Shown here piece after piece: positions 34,842 through 43,932 of a DNA stretch of 64,000 nucleotides (position 1 is its first letter; every line of letters begins with the position of its first letter). Location of the stretch: the NCBI GenBank assembly GCA_913775315.1, contig CAJYIX010000009.1:1-64000 (forward strand), given 5' to 3'. The position numbers and the translations under genes were made by a program. This stretch comes from an uncultured Sphingomonas sp. GTDB lineage: Bacteria > Pseudomonadota > Alphaproteobacteria > Sphingomonadales > Sphingomonadaceae. The notes beneath the pieces are model-generated. The model did not search any database and was not told the origin of the DNA. It saw nothing but the letters and a program-made list of their open reading frames with translations.

Positions 34842-34918
<77 letters not shown>

Positions 34919-34964
34919 AATGCCCTTGCGAGGACGCGGCCTCTAGACGGCACCCTACCCCCTG

Positions 34965-36173
34965 TCAACTCGCCTCTTCATCCTTTTTGCGAAATGCCGG
35001 ATGGCGGGGCGCAGGGCGGCTGACGAGGGTGCCGTGCTCGAACAGGAAGCCGGCGATATCGGGCTTTCCGGCGGCATTCAGGATCGTCTGGAAGATGATG
35101 AGCAGCGGCACCGCGAGCAGCGCGCCCGTCGTCCCCCACACCCAGCCCCAGAAGCTCAGCGAGACGAGAATGAGGATCGGACTGATCGTCAGGCGGTGGC
35201 CGACCACGAACGGCGTGATCGCATTCGCTTCGACAAGGTGCGCGCCCACCATGATGAGCGACGGCAGGAGCGCCCACCAAAGCTGGTCGTAGGTCATGAG
35301 GCCGCCGAGCGCGAGCAGCGCGGCGGCGATGACCGGCCCGAAATAGGGGATGTAGTTGAGGAGCGTGACGATGCCGCCCCACATCAGCGGCGTCGGCATC
35401 CCGATCAGATAGAGCGCGCCAGCGACGATCAGCCCCAGCGCCACGTTGATGACGGTGATCGTGCCGAGATAGGCGGAGGTGTCGTCGACCACGTCCTGGA
35501 TGACGCGCGCGGTCGCCAGCGCGCCGCCGAAGCTCGTCCGGCTGGTGATCGCCGCGCGGCGCAGGCGCGTCCAGCCCGATAGGAAGAAGTAGATGACGAG
35601 GATCGCGAAGAACATCTCGATCAGCGCCGACGGGGCGGAGGTGCCGACCAGATCGAGCAGGCCCGTCGGCGGCTGTGCCGACACCGCCTGCGGCACCTCC
35701 CGCGCCGGCACCGCGGCGAAGTTCTCGATCGTGCGGTTCACGAACCGCTCGGCATTCGAATAGAAGTCGATCAGCGGCTTCACGTTCGACTGGATCTGCT
35801 CGATCCGTTCGGGGAGCAGCCGCACCCATTGCCACGCCGGCACGACGATCGATGCAAGCGCGGCATTGGCGACGCCCAGGAACACGATGACGCAGATGAA
35901 CGCCGAGAGTGCTGCGGGCAGCCCGCGCCGCTCAAGCCATTCGAGCGCGGGGACCAGCGCGATGGCGATGACGATCGCGGCGGTCAGCGGAAGGAAGAAC
36001 TCCGACCCCGCCTTCAGCGCAAAGGGCAGCGCGAGGAACAGCCCCACCCCGCTCATCAGCGTGAGCGCGGCGAGCAGGCGGTCGCGCCGCAACTCCTCGA
36101 CATGCTCGGGCGAGGGTTCGGGCATCGGCGGTAGCGGCGGGTGCCGCTCTTCGGGGCTGGGAAATTCGCTCAC
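34965..36173 (-). CDS. AI-2E family transporter (PerM/YdiK-like)
   Basis: This 402-residue protein has about eight transmembrane helices and the family's C-terminal block LNYIPYFGPVIAAALLAL followed by VGHRLTISPILILVSLSFWGW. The first 30 residues are acidic and proline-rich. AI-2E family members export autoinducer-2 or other small molecules, and several act as Na+/H+ antiporters, so the cargo is open. It is a single gene divergent from glpK. Confidence 0.85.
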   Translation of the reverse strand: MSEFPSPEERHPPLPPMPEPSPEHVEELRRDRLLAALTLMSGVGLFLALPFALKAGSEFFLPLTAAIVIAIALVPALEWLERRGLPAALSAFICVIVFLGVANAALASIVVPAWQWVRLLPERIEQIQSNVKPLIDFYSNAERFVNRTIENFAAVPAREVPQAVSAQPPTGLLDLVGTSAPSALIEMFFAILVIYFFLSGWTRLRRAAITSRTSFGGALATARVIQDVVDDTSAYLGTITVINVALGLIVAGALYLIGMPTPLMWGGIVTLLNYIPYFGPVIAAALLALGGLMTYDQLWWALLPSLIMVGAHLVEANAITPFVVGHRLTISPILILVSLSFWGWVWGTTGALLAVPLLIIFQTILNAAGKPDIAGFLFEHGTLVSRPAPRHPAFRKKDEEAS

Positions 36174-36238
36174 GCCGCCGCCTTAGCGAATCGCGCGCCC
36201 CTTGGCGACGGCCCGCGAATCGGCATAGTCCTAAGCCC

Positions 36239-37708
36239 ATGAGCGACTTCATCCTCGTCCTCGACGAGGGCACCACTTCGACCCGCGCGATGCTGTTCGA
36301 TCGCGAGGGCCAGTGCCGGGACAGCGAGAGCGCCGCGCTCGACCAACATTATCCGCGTGCCGGCTGGGTCGAGCACGACGCCGCCCAGATCTGGGACCGC
36401 ACCATCGCCTGCGGCCGGGCTGTCGTCGATCGTGCGGGCGGACCCGACCGGATCGCCGCGATCGGCATCGCCAACCAGCGCGAGACGGTAGTGTTCTGGT
36501 CGAAGCGGACCGGCGAGCCGCTCGCCCCCGCGATCGTGTGGCAGGATCGGCGCAGCGCGTCGCTGTGCCGTACGCTGCGCGAACGCGGCGAGGAAGCGGG
36601 GGTGCAGGCGCGCACCGGGCTGCTCCTCGATCCCTATTTCTCGGGCACGAAGATCGCCTGGGCGCTCGAACACTGGCCGCAATTGAGGGAGGCCGGCGAT
36701 GATCTGGCGATCGGCACGGTCGAGAGCTGGCTGGTGTGGAAGCTGACCGGCGCGCACCTGACCGATGCCAGCAATGCTTCGCGCACATTGCTGATGGGCC
36801 TCGGCACGGGGCGCTGGGACGACGGGCTGGTCGACCTGTTCGGCGTGCCGCACGGCAGCCTTGGCGAGATCGTCGACAATGCCGGCGATTTCGGCACCAC
36901 CGATGCGTTCGGCGGCCGCATCCCGATCTGCGGGCTCGCCGGCGACCAGCAAGCGGCGACGATCGGACAGGCGTGCCTGAAACGCGGGGAGGTCAAGGCG
37001 ACCTATGGCACCGGCGCGTTCGTGCTCGCCAATTGCGGCGCCTCCCCCCCCGCCTCGCGCCATCGATTGCTTTCGACCGTTCTATGGCAACTGGACGGCC
37101 GGCGCGCCTATGCGCTCGAAGGGTCCGTGTTCGTCGCCGGCAGCCTGATGCAGTGGCTGCGCGATTCGATCGGGCTGATCGCGCGCGCCGGCGAGAGCGA
37201 GGCGCTGGCGCGGTCGGTCGATGACAATGGCGGCGTCTACTGCGTCCCCGCGCTCGCCGGCATCGGCGCGCCGTGGTGGGAGGCGGAGGCACGCGCGGCG
37301 CTGACCGGCATGAGCTTTTCGACCACCCGCGCGCATATCGTGCGCGCCTGCCTCGAATCGATGGCGCACCAGACGCACGACCTTCAGACCGCGTTCGCCG
37401 CCGATGGCGCCCCCTGGGCGTGCCTGCGCATCGACGGCGGCATGGTCGCCAACGACTGGATGGCGCAGGACCTCGCCGACATGCTGGACCTCGAGGTCGA
37501 GCGCCCGGCCTTTGCCGAGACGACCGCGCTCGGCACGGCGATGCTGGCGGGCGTCGGCTGCGGCTGGTTCGACGTCCTGGAAGCGGCAGCGGCGATGCGC
37601 GGCAAAGCGGAGCGGTTCCGACCGACGATAGCGCTCGACGCACGCGAAAATCGGCTGAAAGGCTGGTCTTTCGCGGTCGAGACCGTGGTCGCGGCGGCAC
37701 AGCGGTAA
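36239..37708 (+). CDS. glpK: Glycerol kinase
   Basis: This 489-residue FGGY-family kinase has the N-terminal phosphate loop DEGTTSTRAMLF (8-19), IGIANQRETVVFW (about 76-88), the substrate-binding SNASRT, and ATP-site blocks ATYGTGAFVLAN and LRIDGGMVANDWM. It phosphorylates glycerol to glycerol 3-phosphate. No glycerol facilitator or dehydrogenase gene is adjacent. Confidence 0.9.
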   Translation: MSDFILVLDEGTTSTRAMLFDREGQCRDSESAALDQHYPRAGWVEHDAAQIWDRTIACGRAVVDRAGGPDRIAAIGIANQRETVVFWSKRTGEPLAPAIVWQDRRSASLCRTLRERGEEAGVQARTGLLLDPYFSGTKIAWALEHWPQLREAGDDLAIGTVESWLVWKLTGAHLTDASNASRTLLMGLGTGRWDDGLVDLFGVPHGSLGEIVDNAGDFGTTDAFGGRIPICGLAGDQQAATIGQACLKRGEVKATYGTGAFVLANCGASPPASRHRLLSTVLWQLDGRRAYALEGSVFVAGSLMQWLRDSIGLIARAGESEALARSVDDNGGVYCVPALAGIGAPWWEAEARAALTGMSFSTTRAHIVRACLESMAHQTHDLQTAFAADGAPWACLRIDGGMVANDWMAQDLADMLDLEVERPAFAETTALGTAMLAGVGCGWFDVLEAAAAMRGKAERFRPTIALDARENRLKGWSFAVETVVAAAQR

Positions 37709-37764
37709 GCATTCACTCATACTTTCGGGCGTATATCGGCACCAGAAGGGATCGAACGCCGCCT

Positions 37765-38079
37765 ATGTCCGCACAGCCGCTCGACGCGCACGAACAACGT
37801 GCCAATCTGCGCCTGACGCTGCACGCTGAGGGCCGGCTGTCCGAGCCCTATGCTGGACAGCACGGGATCGAGCTGCTCGACATCTCGTCGACGGGCGCGC
37901 GCATCGCCACCTATCGCCGGTTCCATGCCGGGCAGACGCTGTACCTGACCGTCGACCAGCTCCGCTCGATCAAGTGCGAGGTGCGCTGGGCGCGCCCGGG
38001 CGAAATCGGCGTCGCGTTCGAGCGGCCGCTCCACGTCGCGATCCTCGATCACCTCGCCGCCGCGCACCGCGCGACCTGA
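37765..38079 (+). CDS. PilZ-domain protein
   Basis: This 104-residue single PilZ-type domain carries the N-terminal RxxxR-like stretch HEQRANLRL and the LLDISSTGARIAT segment corresponding to the c-di-GMP-binding D/NxSxxG motif (DISSTG). The C-terminal part VRWARPGEIGVAFERPL matches the barrel end. It may bind cyclic di-GMP, but the first Arg pair is weak. It follows glpK by 56 bases. Confidence 0.7.
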   Translation: MSAQPLDAHEQRANLRLTLHAEGRLSEPYAGQHGIELLDISSTGARIATYRRFHAGQTLYLTVDQLRSIKCEVRWARPGEIGVAFERPLHVAILDHLAAAHRAT

Positions 38080-38083
38080 ACGG

Positions 38084-38500
38084 TCAAAGCAGCGCCTCGA
38101 GCAGGCCGATCAGCGGCCTGTCCGCGGGCGGCATCTCCAGCCGGTGAAGCTCGACCGGGCGCACCCATCTGAGCTCGCTCGCATGCCGCGCCTCGGCCAG
38201 GCCCCGCCACTTGCGGCACGCGTAGAGCAGAAGGAGCAAATGTCGCCCGCCCAGCGGCTCGCTGGCGAACACCGCGGGCGCGAGGCAGGCGGCCTCGACA
38301 TCGATGCCCAGCTCCTCCGCGAGCTCGCGGATCAGGGCCGCTTCCGGCGTCTCGCCGGGTTCGACCTTGCCGCCGGGAAACTCCCACAGCCCCGCCATCG
38401 ACGTGCCCGCCGGGCGCCGCTGGACCAGCACGCGCCCGTCGGTGTCGACCAGCGCCGCCGCGACGACGAGCAGCATCGGCATCGGAGGGTCCGATGGCAT
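38084..38500 (-). CDS. MutT-type Nudix hydrolase (8-oxo-dGTP diphosphatase-like)
   Basis: This 138-residue protein has the Nudix box GGKVEPGETPEAALIRELAE and further EELGI (about 43-68). The family removes 8-oxo-dGTP and related damaged nucleotides. QRRPAGTSMAGLWEFPGGK is the MutT/MutY-like substrate region. The start is the ATG at 38500 with TTAAGGAA upstream, although 38482 is possible. It converges with the PilZ gene. Confidence 0.85.
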   Translation of the reverse strand: MPSDPPMPMLLVVAAALVDTDGRVLVQRRPAGTSMAGLWEFPGGKVEPGETPEAALIRELAEELGIDVEAACLAPAVFASEPLGGRHLLLLLYACRKWRGLAEARHASELRWVRPVELHRLEMPPADRPLIGLLEALL

Positions 38501-38550
38501 TTCCTTAACCCCCAAGGACTAGATTAGCGGCGCGATTGGCCAAGGGGGAC

Positions 38551-38739
38551 ATGATGCCGCGATTGCACCGACTGACGCAACGCCTTCTCGCCGACCGGCG
38601 GGGCGCGACGGCGGTCGAGTACGGCCTGATCGTCGCGCTGGTGGTGATCGCGATCATCGCCGCGATCATGGCTGTCGCCAACGTCACCTCGGGCATGTGG
38701 AACAACGTCAACATGCGCGTCGACGAAGTGATGCGCTGA
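38551..38739 (+). CDS. Flp-family type IVb pilin, first copy
   Basis: This 62-residue prepilin has a basic leader ending RRGA, a processing site before ATAVEYGLI (the conserved Glu-Tyr of Flp pilins) and a hydrophobic helix. The ATG at 38551 follows AAGGGGG. It is the most divergent of three pilin genes in a row here and has the C-terminal end MRVDEVMR. No Tad assembly genes lie in the window, so secretion machinery must be encoded elsewhere. Confidence 0.8.
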   Translation: MMPRLHRLTQRLLADRRGATAVEYGLIVALVVIAIIAAIMAVANVTSGMWNNVNMRVDEVMR

Positions 38740-38903
38740 CGGTTCGTCGCAGCGTCGGCCGCGGGTTCCGCGGAAACAAAATAAAATAGATCAGCCCGCC
38801 CCTCTTAAACGAATTCTCAACCGCCTCCCCCTATTCCGAAATGGCTGGTTCCGGGGGCTCTCGGACAGCCGGGTGTTTGAAGTTTGGACCGATGGAGACC
38901 GGA

Positions 38904-39071
38904 ATGCAGAAGATTCGCAAGATTTTCGCCGACAAGAAGGGCGCGACCGCAATCGAGTACGGCCTGATCGCCGCGCTGATCGCCGTCGCGGCGATCGCCG
39001 CGATGCAGGGCCTGGGCAACAACCTGACCAAGACGTTCAACAACGTCGCGTCGAACATGAAGTCGACCTGA
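38904..39071 (+). CDS. Flp-family type IVb pilin, second copy
   Basis: This 55-residue prepilin reads MQKIRKIFADKKGATAIEYG, then a helix rich in Ala/Ile (LIAALIAVAAIAAM) and the tail QGLGNNLTKTFNNVASNMKS. The start at 38904 has GGAG upstream. The mature part is nearly identical to the third copy. A strong terminator follows at 39102-39137. Confidence 0.85.
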   Translation: MQKIRKIFADKKGATAIEYGLIAALIAVAAIAAMQGLGNNLTKTFNNVASNMKST

Positions 39072-39101
39072 TCGCTTCCTGATCGATTGATTTCCCAGCG
39101 A

Positions 39102-39137
39102 GGGCGGCGGAGCCACGGGTTCCGCCGCCCTTTCTTT
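39102..39137 (+). terminator. Strong intrinsic terminator between pilin genes
   Basis: GGGCGGCGGA (39102-39111) and TCCGCCGCCC (39121-39130) form a perfect 10-base stem with a 9-base loop, followed by TTTCTTT. It ends the second pilin transcript, so the third pilin needs read-through or its own promoter. Confidence 0.85.
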
Positions 39138-39154
39138 GTCACCGGGAGTGCAAC

Positions 39155-39325
39155 ATGGTGAACCACTTTTTGACGCTGCTGCGCGAGACGCGCGCGGCGA
39201 CGGCCATCGAATACGGACTGATCGCGGCGCTGATCGCCGTCGCGGCGATCGCCGCGATGCAGGGCCTCGGCAACAACCTCAAGAAGACGTTCAACAACGT
39301 CGCGTCGAACATGAAGTCGACCTGA
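39155..39325 (+). CDS. Flp-family type IVb pilin, third copy
   Basis: This 56-residue prepilin starts MVNHFLTLLRETRAATAIEY and then carries the same LIAALIAVAAIAAMQGLGNN and KKTFNNVASNMKST tail as the second copy with only a Thr-to-Lys change. The leader differs, which points to tandem duplication with leader divergence or gene conversion of the mature part. It lies just after the terminator at 39102 and is too short to be found easily. Confidence 0.8.
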   Translation: MVNHFLTLLRETRAATAIEYGLIAALIAVAAIAAMQGLGNNLKKTFNNVASNMKST

Positions 39326-39480
39326 GGGAGACGTCCGCAAGTCGCTCGTCGTCCGCTCGCGTCGCTTCGGCGCAGCGCGGGCGCGGCGGCCCGCGGGTTA
39401 ATTTGACTTTAGGATCATGCCGCTACACCCCCGCTGGCACATGGCCGGTGCGGGCGGCCAGCGGCGGGGGCCGATCGGAC

Positions 39481-40974
39481 TTGTTTCTCAACGACGACCA
39501 GCACTGGCTCGACGGATCGGGCACCGGCACGCGCGGTTTCGGCCGCGCGAACGCGCTCGCGCTGCCGCCGCAGAGCCGCGCCGAGTTGCTGGTCGAGAAG
39601 GTTCGCCGCCTCGACCTGTTCGTCGATCTGGGCGCCGATATCGGCTCGCCGACCTGGTGGCGCGGGGCCGCCACCTGCCTTGCGCTGTGTGCGGGGACGC
39701 TGGCGCTGGCGCCCGGTTTCGACCGGCCGCTGCACGCCGTCGGCAACGCGCCCCTCTCCACGACCGACCGCGACGAGATCGCGTCGCAGTCGATCGCGCC
39801 GCTCGCCTTCGGCGCGACCAGCGGCCGGCGGATCGGCGCGACCGGCGCCGTCCGTCCCCTGACCGACACGCCCGAACGGCCGACCCTCGACCTGTCCGCC
39901 ACGCTGCCCGGCGGCGAAGCGCTCGCCCGGACGCTCCGCCGCAGCGGCGTCGGTGAGGGGGAGGCGGACCGCGCCGCCGCGCTGGTGGCCGAACAGGTGT
40001 CGCTCGGCGATATCCGGCCCGGCACGCGCATCGACCTCACGCTCGGCCGCCGGCCCAGCCGCGACGTGCCCCGCCCGCTCGAGCACCTCGCCTTTCGCGC
40101 GCGCTTCGACCTCGCGCTCGAGGTCACGCGCGACGGCGGCACCTTTGCAATCCGGCCGCTGCCGATCGCGATCGATTCGACGCCGCTGCGCATCCGTGGC
40201 CGCGTCGGCACCAGCCTCTATCGCTCGGCTCGCGCTGCGGGTGCGCCGGCCAAGGCGGTCGAGGCGTTCATCCGCCAGATCGCAACCAAGGTGCCGATGT
40301 CACGCCTCGGCGCCAACGACCAGTACGACCTGATCGTCGAGCAGGAACGTGCCGCCACCGGCGAGGTGCGGCAGGGCAAGCTCCTCTACGCCGCAGTCGG
40401 CGAAGGACCGCAGCGCACGCAGCTCGTCCGCTGGGAGGATGGCGGCCGCACCGACTGGTTCGATCCCAAGGGCGTCGGCGAGAAGAAAGGCATGATGGCG
40501 ATGCCCGTCGCCGCGCGCATTTCCTCGGGCTTCGGCTGGCGCGTCCACCCCGTCCTCGGCTTCCGCCGCCTCCACAAGGGCATGGACTTCGCCGCCCCCT
40601 ATGGCAGCCCAATTCGCGCGGCGACCGACGGCGTCGTTGCGTTCGCCGGGCGGCACGGCGGCTATGGCAATTTCGTCAAGCTTGTCCATGGCGGCGGGCT
40701 GGCGACGGGCTACGGACATATGAGCCGGATCGCGGTGCGCGGCGGCGAGCGGGTGAGCCGCGGCGAGGTGATCGGCTATGTCGGCTCGACCGGGCTATCG
40801 ACTGGCCCGCACCTCCACTACGAGCTGTGGCGTAACGGCGCTCCGATCAATCCGACCTCGGTCAGCTTCACCACGACCTCGCAGCTTTCCGGCCGCGACC
40901 TTGCCAATTTCCGCGCACTGACGGCGCGGCTGATGGCGGTACCGGTCCGCGGGGGCGGCGCGAGCGCCGAGTAA
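39481..40974 (+). CDS. M23-family metallopeptidase (LytM/peptidoglycan endopeptidase type)
   Basis: This 497-residue envelope protein has one N-terminal membrane helix (about 60-80), a long middle region and a C-terminal M23 domain. The zinc ligands are seen in RLHKGMDFAAPYGSPI (H and D) and GPHLHYELW (HxH). These enzymes hydrolyse peptidoglycan crosslinks or act as divisome activators. There is no in-frame ATG, and TTG 39481 fits the usual N-terminus of relatives; GTG 39448 is an alternative. Confidence 0.8.
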   Translation: MFLNDDQHWLDGSGTGTRGFGRANALALPPQSRAELLVEKVRRLDLFVDLGADIGSPTWWRGAATCLALCAGTLALAPGFDRPLHAVGNAPLSTTDRDEIASQSIAPLAFGATSGRRIGATGAVRPLTDTPERPTLDLSATLPGGEALARTLRRSGVGEGEADRAAALVAEQVSLGDIRPGTRIDLTLGRRPSRDVPRPLEHLAFRARFDLALEVTRDGGTFAIRPLPIAIDSTPLRIRGRVGTSLYRSARAAGAPAKAVEAFIRQIATKVPMSRLGANDQYDLIVEQERAATGEVRQGKLLYAAVGEGPQRTQLVRWEDGGRTDWFDPKGVGEKKGMMAMPVAARISSGFGWRVHPVLGFRRLHKGMDFAAPYGSPIRAATDGVVAFAGRHGGYGNFVKLVHGGGLATGYGHMSRIAVRGGERVSRGEVIGYVGSTGLSTGPHLHYELWRNGAPINPTSVSFTTTSQLSGRDLANFRALTARLMAVPVRGGGASAE

Positions 40975-40977
40975 CGA

Positions 40978-41979
40978 TCAGGCGGCGGGCGGCTCGCCCA
41001 TCGCCCCCTGCCCCGCGCGATAGCCGAGCGTCGCGCGTCCTTGCACCGGCCCGGCCACATCGGCGACGAGATAGAGCGGCCGCCGCTTCGCTTCGACGTA
41101 GAGCCGGCCCAGATACTCGCCGATCATGCCGAGCACGAGCATTTGCACCGCGCCCAGGAACACGGTGATGAGCATCAGCGACGTCCAGCCCTGCACCGCC
41201 GATCCGGTGAAGAACCCGACGGCGATGTAGATCAGGAGCAGGAACGACAGGAAGAACAGCGCGATGCCGATATGGCTCGCCCAGCGCAGCGGCGCGGTCG
41301 AGAAGCCGGTGACCGCGTCGAACGCGAATCGCAGCATCTTCGACAGCGGGTATTTGGTCTCGCCGGCATGCCGCTCGTGCCGGTCGTAGAGGAACGGCAC
41401 CTGACGGAACCCGACCCAGGCGACCATGCCGCGGATGAAGCGCGCCTGTTCGGGCAAGGAGAGCAGCGCGTCGAGCGCGCGGCGACTCATCAGGCGGAAG
41501 TCGCCGGTGTCGAGCGGGATCGGCGTGTCGGTCACGCGATCGAGCACGCGATAGAAGGCGGCGGCCGTCACCTTCTTGAAAAAGGTCTCGCCCTCTCGCT
41601 TGCGGCGGACGGCATAGACGACGTCGGCCCCCCCCGCCGCCATCACCGCGCGCATCTCCGACAACAGTTCGGGCGGGTCCTGAAGATCGGCGTCGATGAT
41701 GAGGATCTGCTCGCCCGCACACAGGTCGAGGCCCGCGGTCAGCGCGAGCTGGTGCCCATGATTGCGCGACAGGTTGACCGCGACCAGCCGCGGATCGGCC
41801 GCCGAAAGGCGCTGCATCACGTCCCATGACGCATCGTGCGATCCGTCGTTGACGAGGACGATCTCGTGATCCGCCCCCACCGCCGCATGCGCCGCGGCGG
41901 AAACGCGCGCATGCAGCGCCTCGAGGCACTCGGCCTCGTTATAGCAGGGAATGACGACGGAGAGCGCGGGTCGATGCAT
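40978..41979 (-). CDS. GT2 glycosyltransferase with C-terminal membrane helices (GtrB/DPM1-like)
   Basis: This 333-residue protein has a GT-A domain with LSVVIPCYNEAECL at the start, DDxD-type IDADLQDPPELL (about 95-106), the acceptor-site region and two C-terminal transmembrane helices (about 230-255 and 268-288). This layout matches enzymes that put a sugar on undecaprenyl phosphate (GtrB or ArnC type). The natural sugar is unknown. Confidence 0.8.
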   Translation of the reverse strand: MHRPALSVVIPCYNEAECLEALHARVSAAAHAAVGADHEIVLVNDGSHDASWDVMQRLSAADPRLVAVNLSRNHGHQLALTAGLDLCAGEQILIIDADLQDPPELLSEMRAVMAAGGADVVYAVRRKREGETFFKKVTAAAFYRVLDRVTDTPIPLDTGDFRLMSRRALDALLSLPEQARFIRGMVAWVGFRQVPFLYDRHERHAGETKYPLSKMLRFAFDAVTGFSTAPLRWASHIGIALFFLSFLLLIYIAVGFFTGSAVQGWTSLMLITVFLGAVQMLVLGMIGEYLGRLYVEAKRRPLYLVADVAGPVQGRATLGYRAGQGAMGEPPAA

Positions 41980-42012
41980 GATCCCCGCGCCTTAGCGAAA
42001 GCCGCGCCCGGC

Positions 42013-42633
42013 TTAAAGCACCGTTGCGGCGAGCCCGTCGAGGATGAACTGCGTGGCCAGGGCCGCGAGCAGCACGCCGAGCAGGCGGGTGATGACCGCC
42101 TCGATCCGGGTGCCCAGCAGCCGCATCATCGGCCCGGCGGCGATCAGCGCGGCGAGCGTGACGAGCAGGATCGTGAACAGCGCCGCCAGCACGACCAGCG
42201 AGGCGGCAAGCCCCTGCGTCCGGCTCATCATCAGCATCACCGAGGCGATCGAGCCGGGGCCGGCGATCATCGGCATCGCCATCGGGAAGGCGGCGACATC
42301 CTCGACCTCGGGCGTCTCGATAATCTTCTGCGCGCGGTCCTCGCGGCGCTGGGTGCGCTTCTCGAACACCATTTCGAGCGCGATCAGGAACAGCATGATG
42401 CCGCCGGCGATCTTGAACGCGTCGAGGCTGACATGCAGCGAGCGCAGCAGATCCTCGCCGAACAGCGCGAAGCCGATCAGGATGCCGCCCGCGATCAGCA
42501 CTGCCCGGACCGCCATCGACCGACGCTGCACCGGCGTCGCGCCCGTGGTCAGCCCGGCATAGATCGGCGCACAACCCGGCGGGTCGATGATGACGAAGAA
42601 GGTGGCGAGCGCCGAGACGTAGAGTTCGAGCAT
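42013..42633 (-). CDS. MarC-family membrane protein
   Basis: This 206-residue protein has six predicted transmembrane helices and a typical N-terminus, LYVSALATFFVIIDPPGCAPIY. The PMAMPMIAGPGSIASVM block (about 98-114) is shared by MarC/YchE proteins. Function is unresolved; it was wrongly linked to antibiotic resistance. The ATG at 42633 overlaps the folD stop (ATGA). Confidence 0.8.
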   Translation of the reverse strand: MLELYVSALATFFVIIDPPGCAPIYAGLTTGATPVQRRSMAVRAVLIAGGILIGFALFGEDLLRSLHVSLDAFKIAGGIMLFLIALEMVFEKRTQRREDRAQKIIETPEVEDVAAFPMAMPMIAGPGSIASVMLMMSRTQGLAASLVVLAALFTILLVTLAALIAAGPMMRLLGTRIEAVITRLLGVLLAALATQFILDGLAATVL

Positions 42634-43508
42634 CAGATCGCGTCGGCCGCCAGCGCGATCCCCTCGCGCCGATGCGCCGCGACGAGCGTGTTGCGCAGGA
42701 GGCAGGCGATCGTCATCGGCCCCACTCCGCCCGGCACCGGCGTGATCGCCCCGGCGACGGACGCGGCGCCCTCGAACTCCACGTCGCCGACCAGACCCGC
42801 GGGCGTGCGGTTGATGCCGACGTCAATCACCGTCGCACCGGGCTTCAGCCATTCGCCGCGCACGAAGCCGGGACGCCCGACCGCTGCGACAACGATATCG
42901 GCATGCGCCAGATGGTGGGGGAGGTTCTTCGTCCGCGAATGTGCGATCGTCACGGTGCAGTCGGCGGCGGTCAACAGCGCGGCCATCGGCTTGCCGACGA
43001 TGTTCGACCGGCCGATCACCACCGCGTTCAGCCCTGACAGGTCGACCAATTGCGCCTTGAGCAGCATCAGGCAGCCATAGGGGGTGCAGGGCACGAAGCC
43101 GTTGAGCCCCGACGCCAGCCGGCCGGCATTCACGGGATGAAAGCCGTCGACGTCCTTGTCAGGGTCGATCCGCGTCAGCACCGCCTGTGCATCGAGGCCA
43201 TCGGGCAGCGGGAGCTGGACGAGGATGCCGTCGACCGCCGGATCGGCATTGAGGCGATCAACCAGCGCGATCAGATCGTCCTGGTCGGTGTCGGCGGGCA
43301 GGCGATGTTCGAAGCTTTCCATGCCGGCCGCGACCGTCGCCTTGCCCTTCGACCGGACATAGACCGAAGAGGCGGGGTCCTCCCCCACCAGCACCACGGC
43401 CAGGCCGGGCTTGCGACCCGCATCGGCGGCGAACGCCGCGGCGAGGTCGGTGATCTGGCCGCGCAGGTCTGCGGCCGCCTTCTTTCCGTCGATCAGTTCG
43501 GCTGTCAT
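42633..43508 (-). CDS. folD: Bifunctional methylene-THF dehydrogenase / methenyl-THF cyclohydrolase
   Basis: This 291-residue enzyme has the first substrate loop [14 protein letters not shown] with the catalytic YxxxK (Y51, K55), [10 protein letters not shown] and the NADP-binding [10 protein letters not shown]. The C-terminal [15 protein letters not shown] is the second signature. It interconverts 5,10-methylene- and 10-formyl-THF. It is coupled to MarC and close to the YggT gene. Confidence 0.95.
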   Translation of the reverse strand: MTAELIDGKKAAADLRGQITDLAAAFAADAGRKPGLAVVLVGEDPASSVYVRSKGKATVAAGMESFEHRLPADTDQDDLIALVDRLNADPAVDGILVQLPLPDGLDAQAVLTRIDPDKDVDGFHPVNAGRLASGLNGFVPCTPYGCLMLLKAQLVDLSGLNAVVIGRSNIVGKPMAALLTAADCTVTIAHSRTKNLPHHLAHADIVVAAVGRPGFVRGEWLKPGATVIDVGINRTPAGLVGDVEFEGAASVAGAITPVPGGVGPMTIACLLRNTLVAAHRREGIALAADAI

Positions 43509-43553
43509 GCGCGCTCCCCTAGCCCCTCGGCCGCCGCGCCGCCACCCTGCCGG

Positions 43554-43862
43554 TCAGAGCGGAACGGCGCCGCCCGATGCGATGTTCGCCGCCAGCCCGG
43601 CAAGCACGCGGTCGAGGATCAGCACGCCCACGAATACCACCATCGGCGACAGGTCGAGCGCCCCGAAATCGGGCAGGATCCGCCGGATCGGCCGATAGAG
43701 CGGCTCGGTCAGCGTGTTGAGGCCGTTCCAGACCGACCGCACGAAATCGTTCGACGTGTTGATGACGTTGAATGCGATCAGCCAGGACAGCACGATCTGG
43801 ACGATCAGGATCCACCACAGGACGCTCAAGAGAATACGAGCGATGTCGATCAGGGTGAGCAA
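43554..43862 (-). CDS. YggT-family membrane protein
   Basis: This 102-residue protein has two transmembrane helices and the YggT motif NTLTEPLYRPIRRILPDFG in the middle. The start is a TTG at 43862 with an ideal GGAGG five bases upstream; the longer ATG/GTG frame to 43919 has none. Family members are linked to K+ resistance and envelope functions. It precedes folD in the same direction. Confidence 0.75.
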   Translation of the reverse strand: MLTLIDIARILLSVLWWILIVQIVLSWLIAFNVINTSNDFVRSVWNGLNTLTEPLYRPIRRILPDFGALDLSPMVVFVGVLILDRVLAGLAANIASGGAVPL

Positions 43863-43932
43863 ACGATCCTCCAGCAATGCGGTCAGGCCGGCATATCGGA
43901 ACTCGGCCCGCCGCGACAAGGGCGGTGGTCGA

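Noticed and set aside
39398..39412. CtrA-like TTAA-N7-TTAG near the M23 gene
   Set aside because: The second half mismatches and a single weak site is not enough support.
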